Source: Crystallibacter permensis (GTDB lineage: Bacteria > Actinomycetota > Actinomycetes > Actinomycetales > Micrococcaceae). Taken from it: a stretch of 64,000 nt of DNA. Of the stretch, positions 1 to 9,051 are shown piece by piece. The notes below the pieces were generated by a model, which searched no databases, was not told where the DNA came from, and saw only the letters and a program-made list of their open reading frames with translations. The position numbers and the translations under genes were made by a program. Each line of letters starts with the position of its first letter. The first letter of the stretch is position 1. The stretch is from NCBI RefSeq assembly GCF_025960875.1, contig NZ_JAODLR010000003.1:1-64000 (forward strand). Direction: 5' to 3'.

Positions 1-10
1 CGTTTGACCG

Positions 11-78
11 CACATGCTACGCTGAAGACGTAGCGTGAGCTTGCGAACCTGGCGGCGGAGTCGAGGGCGTAGCATGTG
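11..78. repeat. 12-bp perfect inverted repeat at left edge
   Basis: CACATGCTACGC at 11-22 is exactly complementary to GCGTAGCATGTG at 67-78. Inside the left arm a second small dyad, GCTACG (16-21) with CGTAGC (29-34), forms a competing hairpin. No gene is credible between 1 and 445, so this may be an insertion-sequence end, a recombination site or an operator of a gene beyond the window edge. The pairing is directly seen; the role is unknown. Confidence 0.5.
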
Positions 79-399
79 GCCGGAAAACCGCCCTCAACGC
101 CCCTCCCGGCAGCCCTGCTTCCATCTTCCCGCCCGAACGGCGCATGCAGTCCGTAACCGCCGCCAGCGCCGTCTTTCCACTGTTGAGAAGTGAGCCCGAC
201 CGTAGGCCCTGGGGCCACTACCGGAGGGCTTGATTGGTCCTCCAGGGCGGAAGGCGCAGCGGCCCCGACCTTGCTGGTCTTGGCAGATCCGTTGTTATGG
301 CTTCCTGTCTGCGTCACGGGCCAGGACAACTGCATGGGTCCTTACATCAGCGGTTCAGTCAGCAGACCGAGTCGCGGTCCGGGTCTCACTGTTCCTCGG

Positions 400-437
400 C
401 CGACTGTGCCCCTGACCTAAGCCAGGGGCACAGTCGG
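400..437. terminator. Bidirectional hairpin terminator after the copper operon
   Basis: A perfect 15-bp stem (400-414 with 423-437) with an 8-base loop lies 8 bases past the stop of the YHS gene on the minus strand. It has no long T tract, as is usual in high-GC actinobacteria. It probably ends the copZ-to-YHS operon. Upstream bases 79-399 hold no coding sequence that I can support. Confidence 0.7.
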
Positions 438-445
438 GAGGGTCG

Positions 446-685
446 TCAGGCGGTTACGGCGTAGCGGGCAGGGTCGGCGTCGAAGGCCGGGCCGCAGCCG
501 GCGCAGCAGAACCAGTACCGCTGGCCGTTGTAGTCGCGGAACAATCCCTTGGCTTCGGCGTCCACCTTGACGACCGGGGTGCCGGCCATGACGGGGCACC
601 GGGCGATCGTGTCATCTGTCTGTTCGGGGCGGGCGGTGAGGGTCAGGTCCTCGGTCGTGGTCTTTGAGCTGCAGCAGCTTCCCAT
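446..685 (-). CDS. YHS-domain metal-binding small protein
   Basis: This 79-residue protein is the last gene of the copper operon. It starts MGSCCSSK and carries a YHS-type core: CPVMAGTPV near residues 37-45, then RYWFCCAGCGPAF near 58-70. The CPVM and C-C-x-x-C cysteines are the usual metal or redox ligands of this family. The ATG at 685 was chosen because AAAGGAAA lies about 10 bases upstream and the 34-base gap after copA suits an operon; a longer reading would run into copA. YHS proteins beside copper ATPases are thought to bind or hand over copper, but that role is inferred here from position and cysteines only. Confidence 0.8.
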   Translation of the reverse strand: MGSCCSSKTTTEDLTLTARPEQTDDTIARCPVMAGTPVVKVDAEAKGLFRDYNGQRYWFCCAGCGPAFDADPARYAVTA

Positions 686-719
686 GGTGTGTGGTTTCCT
701 TTCGTTGGTGTGGGGTGGT

Positions 720-3041
720 TCAGGCGTTGATGGATGCATGCGCGGGGGTGCGCGGAGCAGCCGGTGCCGGCTGCCGATCGGTTGCCTTGCTCTTGAAGGA
801 GCGCAGGCGCAGGCTGTTGCCGACGACGAAGACGCTGGAGAACGCCATGGCAGCACCGGCGAGCATCGGGTTCAGCAGTCCTAGCGCCGCCAGCGGGATC
901 GCGGCGACGTTATAGGCGAAAGCCCAGAACAGGTTGGTCTTGATCGTGCCCAGGGTCTTGCGGGACAGGCGGATCGCGTCGGCTGCCGCGCGCAGGTCTC
1001 CGCGGACCAGGGTCAGGTCGGCGGCCTCGATGGCAGCGTCGGTGCCGGTGCCCATGGCCAGGCCGAGGTCGGCCTGGGCCAGGGCGGGGGCATCGTTGAC
1101 GCCGTCGCCGACCATGGCCACAACCTTGCCTTCTTTCTGGAGCCGGGCGACCACCTCGACTTTGTCCTGGGGGAGGACTTCGGCGATGACCTCGTTGATA
1201 CCGACCTGCGCGGCGATCTGTTCGGCCACGGCCTGGTTGTCGCCGGTCAGCAGTACCGGAGTCAGGCCCAGGTCCTTCAGCTGCCGGATCGCTTCGGCGC
1301 TGGTGGCCTTGACAGCGTCGGCCACGGTCAGCACGCCGCGTACTGCGCCGTCCCAGGCTACGACCACGGCGGTTTGCCCGGCCGCTTCGGCGCCGGCCTT
1401 TGCGGCGGCGAGGTCCGCGTCGATGTCCAGGGACCAGTCGGCCATCAGGGAGGTGCGTCCGACCAGAACGAGATGCCCGTCGACGATTCCCTGCACGCCC
1501 TTGCCTTCGATATTCTTGAAGGACTCGGGGACCGGGAGCTGTCCGGTACGTTCGACGGCGCCCTTGGCGATGGCCTGGGCGATCGGATGTTCGGAGGAGT
1601 CTTCGACTGCGCCGGCGAGGCGCAGCAGTTCGTCCTCGTCGGTGCCTGCTGCCGCGTGGATGCCCAGCAGGGTCATTTTGCCGGTGGTGACGGTGCCGGT
1701 CTTGTCCAGTACGACGGTGTCGATTTTCCGGGTGCTTTCGAGGACCTCCGGGCCCTTGATCAGGATGCCCAGCTGTGCGCCGCGTCCGGTGCCGACCAGC
1801 AGCGCGGTCGGGGTGGCCAGGCCAAGCGCGCAGGGGCAGGCAATGATGAGTACGGCTACGGCCGCGGTGAAGGCTGCTTCGAGCGGGAAGCCCGCGCCGA
1901 TCCAGGCTCCGAGCGCCGCGACGGCGACGGCGATCACGATCGGGACGAAGATGCCGGAGACGCGGTCGGCGAGGCGCTGCACTTCGGCCTTGCCTGATTG
2001 GGCGTCCTCGACGAGCCGGGCCATCTGTGCCAGCTGGGTGTCGGAACCGATCCTGGTGGCGCGGACCACGAGGCGTCCGCCGACGTTGACGGCGGCGCCG
2101 ACGACAGGGTCACCCTCGGCGACCTCGACCGGGACGGATTCGCCGGTAAGCATCGACTGGTCGACGGCGCTGCGGCCATTGACGATGACGCCGTCGGTGG
2201 CGATCTTTTCACCGGGCCGGACGATGAATTCGTCGCCCACGGACAGCTCCTCGACGGGGATCCTCGTCTCGGTGCCGTTACGGATAACGGCGACGTCTTT
2301 GGCTCCCAGTTCGAGCAGGGCGCGCAGCGCGGCGCCGGCCTGCCGTTTGGAGCGTTTCTCGAAGTAGCGCCCTGCCAGGATGAACATGGTGACACCGGCG
2401 GCAACCTCAAGGTAGATGTTCGCCGCGCCGTCGCTCGGGGCGATGGAGAACTCGAAGCCGTGGGTCATGCCCGGGGTGCCGGCGGTACCCAGGAACAGGG
2501 CATAGAGCGACCAGAGCAGCGCAGCGATGGTGCCGAGGGAAACGAGGGTATCCATCGTGGCGGTGCCGTGCCGCAGGTTCGTCCAGGCGGCTTTGTGGAA
2601 GGGCCAGGCCGCCCAGACGACGACCGGGGCCGCCAGGGCCAGCGAGGCCCACTGCCAGTAGATGAACTGTAGCGCCGGGACCATGGCCAGCACGATCACC
2701 GGCACCGACAGGATGATGCTGCCGGCCAGCCGGTGCCGCAGCGAGACCAGTTCGGTATCCGGCTGCTCCGCGCCGGCCTCCGCGGCTTGCTCCTGCCTTG
2801 CTGCCGGGAGCGCGGCGGTGTAGCCGGTCTTCTCGACTTCCTTGATCAGGGCCTGCGGGTCATAGCCTGCCGGCGCGGTGATCCGCGCCTTTTCGGTCGC
2901 ATAGTTCACGGTGGCGCTGACGCCGTCGAGCTTGTTGAGCTTGCGCTCGATCCGGTTGGCGCACGAGGCGCAGGTCATCCCGCCGATCTCAAGCTCGACA
3001 TTGGTGCCGGGGGCATCCGGCTGGGCCGGGGATGCAGACAT
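720..3041 (-). CDS. copA: Cu(I)-exporting P1B-type ATPase
   Basis: A 773-residue copper-exporting ATPase of the inner membrane. It has an N-terminal heavy-metal domain with C24-x-x-C27. Two membrane spans lie near 105-145 and two near 165-225. The actuator TGES is at 299-302, the transmembrane ion site CPC at 402-404, the phosphorylation motif DKTGT at 446-450, the HP pair at 485-486 and GDGVND at 645-650. Length and motif order are those of complete CopA/CtpV-type pumps, and the CPC motif indicates a monovalent ion such as Cu(I). It lies between the secreted His-rich protein gene and the YHS gene, in the operon driven by CsoR-like operators upstream of copZ. It has no visible defect. Confidence 0.95.
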   Translation of the reverse strand: MSASPAQPDAPGTNVELEIGGMTCASCANRIERKLNKLDGVSATVNYATEKARITAPAGYDPQALIKEVEKTGYTAALPAARQEQAAEAGAEQPDTELVSLRHRLAGSIILSVPVIVLAMVPALQFIYWQWASLALAAPVVVWAAWPFHKAAWTNLRHGTATMDTLVSLGTIAALLWSLYALFLGTAGTPGMTHGFEFSIAPSDGAANIYLEVAAGVTMFILAGRYFEKRSKRQAGAALRALLELGAKDVAVIRNGTETRIPVEELSVGDEFIVRPGEKIATDGVIVNGRSAVDQSMLTGESVPVEVAEGDPVVGAAVNVGGRLVVRATRIGSDTQLAQMARLVEDAQSGKAEVQRLADRVSGIFVPIVIAVAVAALGAWIGAGFPLEAAFTAAVAVLIIACPCALGLATPTALLVGTGRGAQLGILIKGPEVLESTRKIDTVVLDKTGTVTTGKMTLLGIHAAAGTDEDELLRLAGAVEDSSEHPIAQAIAKGAVERTGQLPVPESFKNIEGKGVQGIVDGHLVLVGRTSLMADWSLDIDADLAAAKAGAEAAGQTAVVVAWDGAVRGVLTVADAVKATSAEAIRQLKDLGLTPVLLTGDNQAVAEQIAAQVGINEVIAEVLPQDKVEVVARLQKEGKVVAMVGDGVNDAPALAQADLGLAMGTGTDAAIEAADLTLVRGDLRAAADAIRLSRKTLGTIKTNLFWAFAYNVAAIPLAALGLLNPMLAGAAMAFSSVFVVGNSLRLRSFKSKATDRQPAPAAPRTPAHASINA

Positions 3042-3095
3042 TGGTTTCCTTCTTTCTGTTCGAAGCCGGTTCCGGCACGCGTGCCGTACGCCGGG

Positions 3096-4067
3096 TCAGT
3101 GGCCGCTGTGTCCGTCGGCGGCCGTGCCGGCGTCGGTGGCGGTGCCGGAAGATGCACTGGTGTCGACGACGAACGGTGCGGTGCGGACCTGGCCGTCAAT
3201 CTGGAAGTCGAAGTAGAGGTAGTACGGCCCCGGGCTCGGCGCCGCAACAGCGAATTCGACCGCGGGCCCGGAGGTCTGCCCCTCAACGGGGCTGTCGCCT
3301 TCGGGGTGAACATGCAGATATGCAAGGTCACCCGCCCGCAACGCGACCAGGTGCCCGTAGGCGCCCAGATAGGGTTCGAGGGCCGTCACCGGTTGTCCGT
3401 CACGGGTGACGCTGATCGACAGGGCGGACGCACCGCCGGCGGTCAGGTTCCCCTCCAAGGTCACGTCGTAACCGTCGACTTCGTCACGGGTGGAGACCTT
3501 CGTTGCTTCGGCCGGTTCGAAAGAGCCGGCAACATGCACGGTGCGGGTCAGCGTCAAAGGCTCCCTGGTTGCTGCGGGAACAATGTCGGCGTAGACCCGG
3601 TAGGTTCCAGCCTCTTCCCACTGCCACGGCAGTGACCAGCGCCCCGCATCGTCCATCACGGGATGGGCGTGGCGGAAATGTTTTCCGTCGGAGCGCACCA
3701 CGATCAGATGCAGGTCCATCTCGTGGGAGGTCTCAAACTTTGTGACCGGCTGGCCATCAGCTGTGGTGATCATGAAGGAGAGCTGCCCCTCATTACCGGT
3801 CGTTGCAGGCGCGGATACCCCCTGCAGAATGTATCCGCCCTGTTCGGCTGTCACGCCCCGCACGGCGTGGGCGGAATGTTCGCCGCCGGCGGCTGCCGTC
3901 TGCTTCATTTCTTCTCCTTCGGGTGCTGTTTTGTGTCCCTGCGCTGCCGACTGGGTCCAGCCGGCGGCAACCTCTGCCGGCGCGAGGGCGCCCGCGGAAG
4001 CGAAGGCTCCGGCGAACACCACGGCCAGAGCCGCACCGTAAGCGCCCAGCCGGCCGGCGGTATTCAC
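3096..4067 (-). CDS. Exported His-rich copper-associated protein
   Basis: 323 residues. The N-terminus (about 5-35) is one hydrophobic segment rich in Ala, fitting a signal peptide or membrane anchor. The mature part has two beta-rich blocks with histidine clusters: HLIVVRSDGKHFRHAHP near 120-136 and YLHVHPEG near 254-261, ending in GHSGH. The start overlaps the copZ stop by four bases (ATGA, 4064-4067), so translation is probably coupled to copZ. A clear paralogue lies at 8068-8886 behind another CsoR-like operator. I infer extracytoplasmic copper binding or buffering. The family is often annotated only as hypothetical or heavy-metal-binding protein, and I do not know a proven biochemical role. 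Confidence 0.8.
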   Translation of the reverse strand: MNTAGRLGAYGAALAVVFAGAFASAGALAPAEVAAGWTQSAAQGHKTAPEGEEMKQTAAAGGEHSAHAVRGVTAEQGGYILQGVSAPATTGNEGQLSFMITTADGQPVTKFETSHEMDLHLIVVRSDGKHFRHAHPVMDDAGRWSLPWQWEEAGTYRVYADIVPAATREPLTLTRTVHVAGSFEPAEATKVSTRDEVDGYDVTLEGNLTAGGASALSISVTRDGQPVTALEPYLGAYGHLVALRAGDLAYLHVHPEGDSPVEGQTSGPAVEFAVAAPSPGPYYLYFDFQIDGQVRTAPFVVDTSASSGTATDAGTAADGHSGH

Positions 4068-4279
4068 TGCTGCTTCACCGCCTGGTAACCGGCTTCCTCA
4101 ACCGCGGCGATGACAGCAACCTCATCGACAGGCCCTTCGCTGCCGATGACGAGTTTCCCGGTCTTCGCGCTTACTTCGACGGTCCCGACACCAGGAACCT
4201 CCTGGACCTCTTCGCGAACGGAGAGTTCGCAGTGTCCGCAGGTCATTCCCGTCACTTCGAATTCGGTAGTGGTTGGCAT
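4064..4279 (-). CDS. copZ: Copper chaperone, HMA domain
   Basis: A 71-residue soluble heavy-metal-associated domain protein of typical CopZ length. The metal loop is GMTCGHCE, with cysteines at about residues 14 and 17, followed by the usual beta-alpha-beta-beta-alpha-beta pattern. It should carry Cu(I) to CopA. It is the first gene of the minus-strand operon. The ATG follows GAAGGGAAGG, and a TTGACA -35 box with two CsoR-like palindromes lies just upstream. Its stop overlaps the next start by four bases. Confidence 0.92.
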   Translation of the reverse strand: MPTTTEFEVTGMTCGHCELSVREEVQEVPGVGTVEVSAKTGKLVIGSEGPVDEVAVIAAVEEAGYQAVKQQ

Positions 4280-4300
4280 GATCTATTCCTTCCCTTCATA

Positions 4301-4359
4301 TACCCCTTGGGGGTACTCCTTTGTCGATAGATATACCCCCATTGGGTATATGCTGTCAA
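4301..4359 (-). promoter_or_regulatory. copZ promoter with two CsoR-like palindromes
   Basis: Two G/C-tract dyads are visible. One is TACCCC-TTG-GGGGTA at 4301-4315; the other is ATATACCC-N5-GGGTATAT at 4331-4351. On the minus strand a TTGACA -35 hexamer is read from 4359-4354, and a TATATC/GTATAT -10 lies near 4331-4336. The second palindrome therefore fills the spacer and -10. This layout and the A/T-flanked C/G dyad match CsoR (copper) or CstR (sulfur) operators; copper is preferred because of the genes controlled. Confidence 0.8.
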
Positions 4360-4490
4360 GGTGGGGCAGCGGTCGTTTTCGCGCAGCGCCGCCTGTCGGC
4401 TTCAGGAGGGGCGGTCCGCTGCCCTGTTCCCTGCGGCTATCTCCATCCAGGGTGATCCTGCTGTGCCCAGACTTATGTAATAATCTGCGT

Positions 4491-4856
4491 ATGAATGCAG
4501 GTAAGGAAGTGTGTGGCCGTGATACCGATAGCCAATACGTCGAATTGGCGGTAGAGATTTTTTCGATGCTGGCCGATGCCACGCGTGTGCGGTTGATTCT
4601 GGCGTTGCGTGACGCGGAATTGTCCGTCAACCAGTTGGCCGGCATCGTAGGTAAGTCCCCGGCGGCTGTGTCACAGCACTTGGCGAAAATGCGTCTGGCG
4701 AGAATGGTTTCCAGCAGGCAGGACGGAACCAAAGTCTTCTATCGATTGGCGAACGAACACGCCCGGCAACTGGTCACTGATGCCATTTTCCAAGCAGAAC
4801 ATGCCCTGGGCGGCACACCGCTGCACCATCACAAGGAAGCGGAGGACAACCGATGA
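4491..4856 (+). CDS. ArsR/SmtB-family metal-sensing repressor
   Basis: A 121-residue winged-helix protein. The region FSMLADATRVRLILAL (24-39) begins the ArsR fold. SVNQLAGIVGKSPAAVSQHLAKM (45-67) is the recognition helix-turn-helix. The tail LHHHKEAED is a possible metal-binding end. The start at 4491 gives the standard family length; a longer reading upstream would add an unrelated sequence and cross the promoter zone. It overlaps the CDF exporter by four bases (ATGA), so it most likely represses its own operon and is released by a divalent ion such as zinc, cadmium or nickel. Which ion cannot be told from sequence. Confidence 0.88.
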   Translation: MNAGKEVCGRDTDSQYVELAVEIFSMLADATRVRLILALRDAELSVNQLAGIVGKSPAAVSQHLAKMRLARMVSSRQDGTKVFYRLANEHARQLVTDAIFQAEHALGGTPLHHHKEAEDNR

Positions 4857-5911
4857 AACCGTCTGCAAGCCACCACCATGCTAACGATCACCGCCAGGAT
4901 GGCCGCACTCACCACGGACCTGCATCTGATGACCACGAGCACGGCCACGAGCATCAATCGGGGTTGCGCGGCGCCATCCACGGCCTGATCTTTCCCCACA
5001 GCCATGACGTCTCGGACTCGATCGACGACGCGATGCAGAGCAGCGCCAAGGGTATCCGGGCCGTCAAGATCTCCCTTCTTGGCCTTGGCCTGACTGCGGC
5101 CTTTCAACTCGTCGTGGTGCTGATCAGCGGATCCGTCGCGTTGTTGGCCGATACCGTCCATAATTTCTCCGATGCGTTGACCGCTGTCCCGTTATGGATA
5201 GCGTTTCTGCTGGGCAGACGGGCTGCGACGCGCCGCTACACGTTCGGGTACGGGCGTGCCGAGGACCTGGCGGGGCTGTTCATCGTTGCGATGATCGCCC
5301 TCTCCGCAGTCGTGGCCGCCGTCGAGTCGATCCGTAGGTTCTTCGAGCCCCAGCCTTTGGAGAATCTCGGCTGGGTTCTGGCAGCGGGCGTGGTCGGCTT
5401 CGTGGGCAACGAACTGGTAGCGATCTACCGCATTCGTGTGGGTCGGCAGATTGGATCCGCCGCCCTTGTCGCGGATGGGGTCCATGCCCGCACCGATGGG
5501 TTCACCTCACTGGCGGTGGTTCTCGGCGTTGCTGGTGTCTGGCTGGGCTTTCCGCTGGCAGACCCCATTATTGGCCTGCTTATATCGGCGGCGATTGCCA
5601 TATTGCTCTGGGGAACGGCGCGGAACATCGGCCGGCGGCTCATGGACGGTATTGATCCTGATCTGGTCAGCCGGGCAGAGAAGGCTATTGAGCCTATCGT
5701 GCCCGCGGAATCCAGTGTTCGCATGCGTTGGATGGGGCACAAGCTCCATGTGGAGGTCACGACTCCCGTGGCTAATGTCCCGTCTGTTTCAGCATTGAAG
5801 GAGCGGAGCCAGTTGGTGGAACAAGCAATCAGAGGGTCGGTGCCAAATATCGGGACGATTGTAATCATTCCGACCTGGAAAGCGTCCGCAGAGCCTACTT
5901 TCATGAAGTAA
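4853..5911 (+). CDS. CDF-family divalent metal exporter
   Basis: 352 residues, six predicted membrane segments between about 70 and 260, then a cytoplasmic C-terminal domain. The N-terminus is full of histidines (HHHANDH, HHGPASDDHEHGHEH). Paired HxxxD metal sites are visible: HNFSD near 104-108 in the second span and HARTD near 210-214 in the fifth. These HxxxD pairs fit Zn/Cd-type CDF proteins. It is translationally coupled to the ArsR repressor before it. A short CACCGG/CCGGTG dyad just past the stop may terminate it. The likely job is proton-driven efflux of zinc, cadmium, nickel or cobalt. Confidence 0.9.
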   Translation: MKPSASHHHANDHRQDGRTHHGPASDDHEHGHEHQSGLRGAIHGLIFPHSHDVSDSIDDAMQSSAKGIRAVKISLLGLGLTAAFQLVVVLISGSVALLADTVHNFSDALTAVPLWIAFLLGRRAATRRYTFGYGRAEDLAGLFIVAMIALSAVVAAVESIRRFFEPQPLENLGWVLAAGVVGFVGNELVAIYRIRVGRQIGSAALVADGVHARTDGFTSLAVVLGVAGVWLGFPLADPIIGLLISAAIAILLWGTARNIGRRLMDGIDPDLVSRAEKAIEPIVPAESSVRMRWMGHKLHVEVTTPVANVPSVSALKERSQLVEQAIRGSVPNIGTIVIIPTWKASAEPTFMK

Positions 5912-6054
5912 TCACCGGACAGCGCAGCCGGTGGGAAACGGGTCATCGGAATACCAAGCCGTCACGGAGGGATTGAGGTAACCGCACGAGGTTTTTACGC
6001 CGTGCGTGCGGAGGCGCACTGGTAAGCGGCAACGGTTCCTTGGGCCGCCTCTGC

Positions 6055-7308
6055 CTACGCAAGGTTGCGCGGTTCGGGAGTCACACGGCCGCGGCGTGCC
6101 GGAGCTTCGTTTTCTCCGGTGTCGGTGCGTGGCCAGAGTGCGACGGCTGTGACGGCACCCAGTACGGCGAGCACTGCCAAGATGAACCAGGTGGTCGTGA
6201 AGCCCAGGCTCGTACCGATCCAGCCCGCGATGGGATAGGTCAGGAGCCACGCGAGGTGGGAGAGCGAGAACTGGGCGGCGAAGACTTCGGCTATGCGGTT
6301 CGGTTCAATCGACGCGCGCAGGATCCTGCCCGTAGGCGTGACGATCAAGGTCATGCCGCCGCCGAGCACTGCCCAGACCGACGTTGTGCCGAGATAGGTC
6401 GCGGCGCCCGTCGCCGTGAAAATCACGGCTCCTGCCGTCCCGGCAACGAGCACTAATGCTCCGGTGATCATTACAGTACGTTCGGCGACGCGATCCAGGA
6501 CTCGCGGAAGGAAGTGCCGTCAACAGCGTCCCGCCGCCAGAGGCGGCGAGCATCCAGCTGACGTCGGCTTGTGAGCCGCCGAGTTCGTCGCGCACACAGT
6601 TGACGGTGTTCACGATCGCGATGGATCCTGCCGCGGCCACGACCAGGTTTAGCGCCATGATGCCGCGGAGCATTGGCGTCCGGACGAAGGTCCTGATTCC
6701 TGCGGCAGCCCGGTCCCACGCTTTGGTGTGGGCGCTGAGACGCGCGTTGGGGATGCGGGTGGAGAGCACCAGCACAGCCGAGACGATGAACCCGGCTGAG
6801 GTCCCGGCGAACAGCCAGTTGAAGGTCATGAAGCTCAAGGCGACCGCTGCGAGCACCGGGCTCAGAAGGCCTTCCATGGTGTAGGCAACCTGGGAGGCCG
6901 AAAGGGTGCGCGTATACGCGTCCTTATCGGTACAATGTCGGGAATCACGACCTGGAAAGTCGGGGTGAAAGCGGCGGATGCTGCCTGGAGCAAGGCGATG
7001 AGGACGTAGATCTGCCAGATTTCGGTGACGAACGGCAGTCCCAGGACCACACCTGCTCGCAGGACGTCCAAGGTCACCAGGAACGCCCGACGTGGAGTCC
7101 TGTCTAAGTAGGCCGCTGCGAGCGGGGCGATGATCACGTAGAGGACCATCTTGATGGTCAAAGCGGTGCCGAGAACGGCGCCGGCGTTGGGACCGGCGAG
7201 ATCGTAGGCGAGCAATGCGAGGGCGACGGTCGCCAGGCCGGTCCCGAAAAGGGCGATGACTTGGGCGCTGAAGAGATGGCGATAGTCGCGGATGGCGAAC
7301 AAGCGCAT
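6055..7308 (-). pseudogene. MFS transporter with two compensating frameshifts
   Basis: The minus strand encodes an MFS protein of about 418 residues in three pieces. The N-terminal frame (from 7308, MRLFAIRDYRHLFSAQ) runs to IPDIVP. The middle frame resumes at DKDAYTRTLSASQ. The last frame resumes at RVLDRVAERTVM and ends at 6055. The first break, near 6926-6931, reads as loss of one G in CCGGATAAG. The second, near 6510-6515, reads as one extra T in CACTTCC. Together they restore the frame. Without both errors this is a complete 12-span efflux protein. It follows a CMD gene by 54 bases. It is either a dead gene or a gene with two read errors. Confidence 0.75.
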
Positions 7309-7362
7309 AGTCCTGTTCCCTTTCCATGTGCGGTTCGGCTGGTATCCGCAGCCGAACCGGGG

Positions 7363-7902
7363 CTAGGGCCTGCGGCCGGAGGAGGGGCTGTGCGGGGTCA
7401 GGCCGGCAATAAGGTTGAACGCTCCCGTGAGAATGTTCAATGACACGACACCGACGACGTCGGTGATCTCGCGTTCGCTGTAGCCGTGATCGTACAGGGC
7501 GAGGATTTGCTCGTCGGTGATGGACGTCGGCTCCCGGTAAACCTGGAGCCCTAGGGTGATCATCGCCGCGACACCGGGGTCCGCGGACGTTCCGGTCCGG
7601 GCGCGATCGATTTCCTCGTCGTCGATCCCGAGCGCGAAAGCGGCACTGATGTGCGATTCCAGGCACAGGCCGCACCCTTGCTGGGTTTGGACGGCGATCG
7701 AGATCAGTTCGCTGACCTTCCGGCTGAGCTTGGCCCGCTTCATGGCACGGCTGAGCTGCAGGTAGCCGGTCAGGACGGCGGGGGAGTGCGCCATGGTTGC
7801 GACCATGTCGCCGATCTGGCCGTGTCGAGATACCAGGTCGGTCAGAAGGTCGCGGGAGGCGCCGGTTGCTGTCTGGGGAGTTAGTCGAGCGAGGCGAGGC
7901 AT
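7363..7902 (-). CDS. Carboxymuconolactone decarboxylase / AhpD-like protein
   Basis: 179 residues with the CMD fold. The redox motif C77-x-x-C80-x-x-x-H84 in QQGCGLCLESH, with E65 upstream, is the AhpD-type catalytic set used for peroxide-linked thiol reduction. A start at the inner ATG (MPRLARLTP) is preferred because AAAGGATCAG lies 6-9 bases before it. The longer reading adds ten poorly supported residues. It lies just upstream of the broken MFS gene, probably in one transcript. Its substrate is unknown. Involvement in oxidative or metal stress is an inference from context. Confidence 0.8.
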   Translation of the reverse strand: MPRLARLTPQTATGASRDLLTDLVSRHGQIGDMVATMAHSPAVLTGYLQLSRAMKRAKLSRKVSELISIAVQTQQGCGLCLESHISAAFALGIDDEEIDRARTGTSADPGVAAMITLGLQVYREPTSITDEQILALYDHGYSEREITDVVGVVSLNILTGAFNLIAGLTPHSPSSGRRP

Positions 7903-8016
7903 GGTGATCTGATCCTTTGGCGGGCTGTGCAAGGTGATGAAGTTGTTGTGAGGCGGAGGAGCATCGACGGCCAGGCGGCGGGGGCCCGGGGCGTCCGGTC
8001 CGGCCGATGCCTGTCG

Positions 8017-8051
8017 GGGCGCACCGGTGCTATAGGTCGTGCGGTGCGCCC
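8017..8051 (-). terminator. Hairpin after the His-rich protein gene
   Basis: GGGCGCACCG at 8017-8026 pairs perfectly with CGGTGCGCCC at 8042-8051 around a 15-base loop. It begins 17 bases past the stop of the 8068-8886 gene on the minus strand. No T run follows, so termination strength is uncertain. Confidence 0.55.
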
Positions 8052-8067
8052 GGCGGGTCGTGTTACA

Positions 8068-8886
8068 TCAGGATGTGGCGGCCGCAGTCGCGTGCACGGT
8101 GAACTGTGCTGTCCGGACGGTGTCCTCGTGCTGGAAGTCCAGGTGGAGACGGTAGGTACCGCCCGATGGGGCGATAGTGAAGAACGATACCTTCGGTCCC
8201 GGCGCCGTCTGCCCGTCGCCCGGGGCGCCTTCCGGGTGTACGTGGAGGTAGGCGAGATCGCCTATTCGCAGTGCCACCAGGTGACCGAATGCTCCCAGAT
8301 AAGGCTGGAGGTCGGTTACGGGTTCATCGTTCCTGTTGACGGTGAACGTCAGTTCGCTGGCCTCGTTAGCCATGAGCTCGCCCTCGAGCGTCACGGTGTA
8401 GGTGCCCAGCTGCACCGTCCGGTCCGCGGCGGGCAGTTGCTGCGGCTCATACGTGCCGCCGACGGAGGCATCGATACCCAGGGTCATCGGCTGACCGCGC
8501 CCGGCAGGGTGGAAGTCGGCGAAGATCCGCCAGACACCGGGGCTTAGGTTCAGGTCGATGATCCAGGTTCCGGAAGCGTCCCGCACCGGATGTACGTGCT
8601 GGAAGTGGGCCATGTCGCGACGGACGGCGATCAGGTGCAGTTCCTTGTCATGCACGTTCTGGTACTCAGTGACCGGCTGCCCATCGGGTCCGATGATCCT
8701 GAAGCTCACGGTCTGCAGTCCGCTGCCCAGGATCGGGGCGTCCAGCTCGAGAGTGTAGCCATGCTCGGACACGAGCACTCCGCCGGGCTGGGTATTGCGG
8801 TGACCGGCATCGTGCCCGGCACGGTGTCCCTGGGGGCTGTGGCCCCCGTGGCTTTCGTGGTTTGTGTGATCGAGTTCGTTTGTCAT
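8068..8886 (-). CDS. His-rich protein, paralogue of the copper-operon protein
   Basis: 272 residues, about 40 percent alike by eye to the exported protein at 3096-4067. Shared blocks are ELHLIAVRRDMAHFQHVHP, YLGAFGHLVALRIGDLAYLHVHPEG and a C-terminal TAQFTVHA strand. The N-terminus is a histidine string (HTNHESHGGHSPQGHRAGHDAGH) and lacks a signal peptide, so this copy may stay in the cytoplasm. The ATG at 8886 has AGGTGGG upstream; an in-frame ATG at 8997 sits only 12 bases from the operator and would suit only a leaderless message. A CsoR-like palindrome at 9010-9026 suggests copper control. I infer copper storage or buffering. Confidence 0.75.
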   Translation of the reverse strand: MTNELDHTNHESHGGHSPQGHRAGHDAGHRNTQPGGVLVSEHGYTLELDAPILGSGLQTVSFRIIGPDGQPVTEYQNVHDKELHLIAVRRDMAHFQHVHPVRDASGTWIIDLNLSPGVWRIFADFHPAGRGQPMTLGIDASVGGTYEPQQLPAADRTVQLGTYTVTLEGELMANEASELTFTVNRNDEPVTDLQPYLGAFGHLVALRIGDLAYLHVHPEGAPGDGQTAPGPKVSFFTIAPSGGTYRLHLDFQHEDTVRTAQFTVHATAAATS

Positions 8887-9009
8887 GTCATTCCCACCTT
8901 TTGTTGTCAGCTCTGATTCGAAGGAGCAGTCCGCCAGGATGTAGGCGGGAAATCTCTGTTCGTTCCTTGGATCGGCACCTTTGGAGTGTCTGCCCATTAC
9001 TAGAACTGT

Positions 9010-9026
9010 ATACCCCTACGGGGTAT
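9010..9026 (-). promoter_or_regulatory. CsoR-like operator of the His-rich protein gene
   Basis: ATACCCC-TAC-GGGGTAT is a perfect 7-bp dyad with a 3-base centre. On the minus strand it overlaps a TATACA -10 box (9012-9007). Its core TACCCC-N3-GGGGTA is the same as at 4301-4315 and 9432-9446. It resembles known CsoR sites of Bacillus in layout. Confidence 0.75.
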
Positions 9027-9051
9027 TCCTCTACAGTGTGAAACTCCTGAT

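Noticed and set aside
934-2367. Long plus-strand frame opposite copA
   Set aside because: Ser/Ala/Arg-rich translation with no motif; it is the mirror of the strong codon bias of copA.
8887-8997. Longer start for the His-rich protein
   Set aside because: The extra residues lie almost on the operator and promoter, and the inner ATG has a good ribosome site. A leaderless longer form is not fully excluded.
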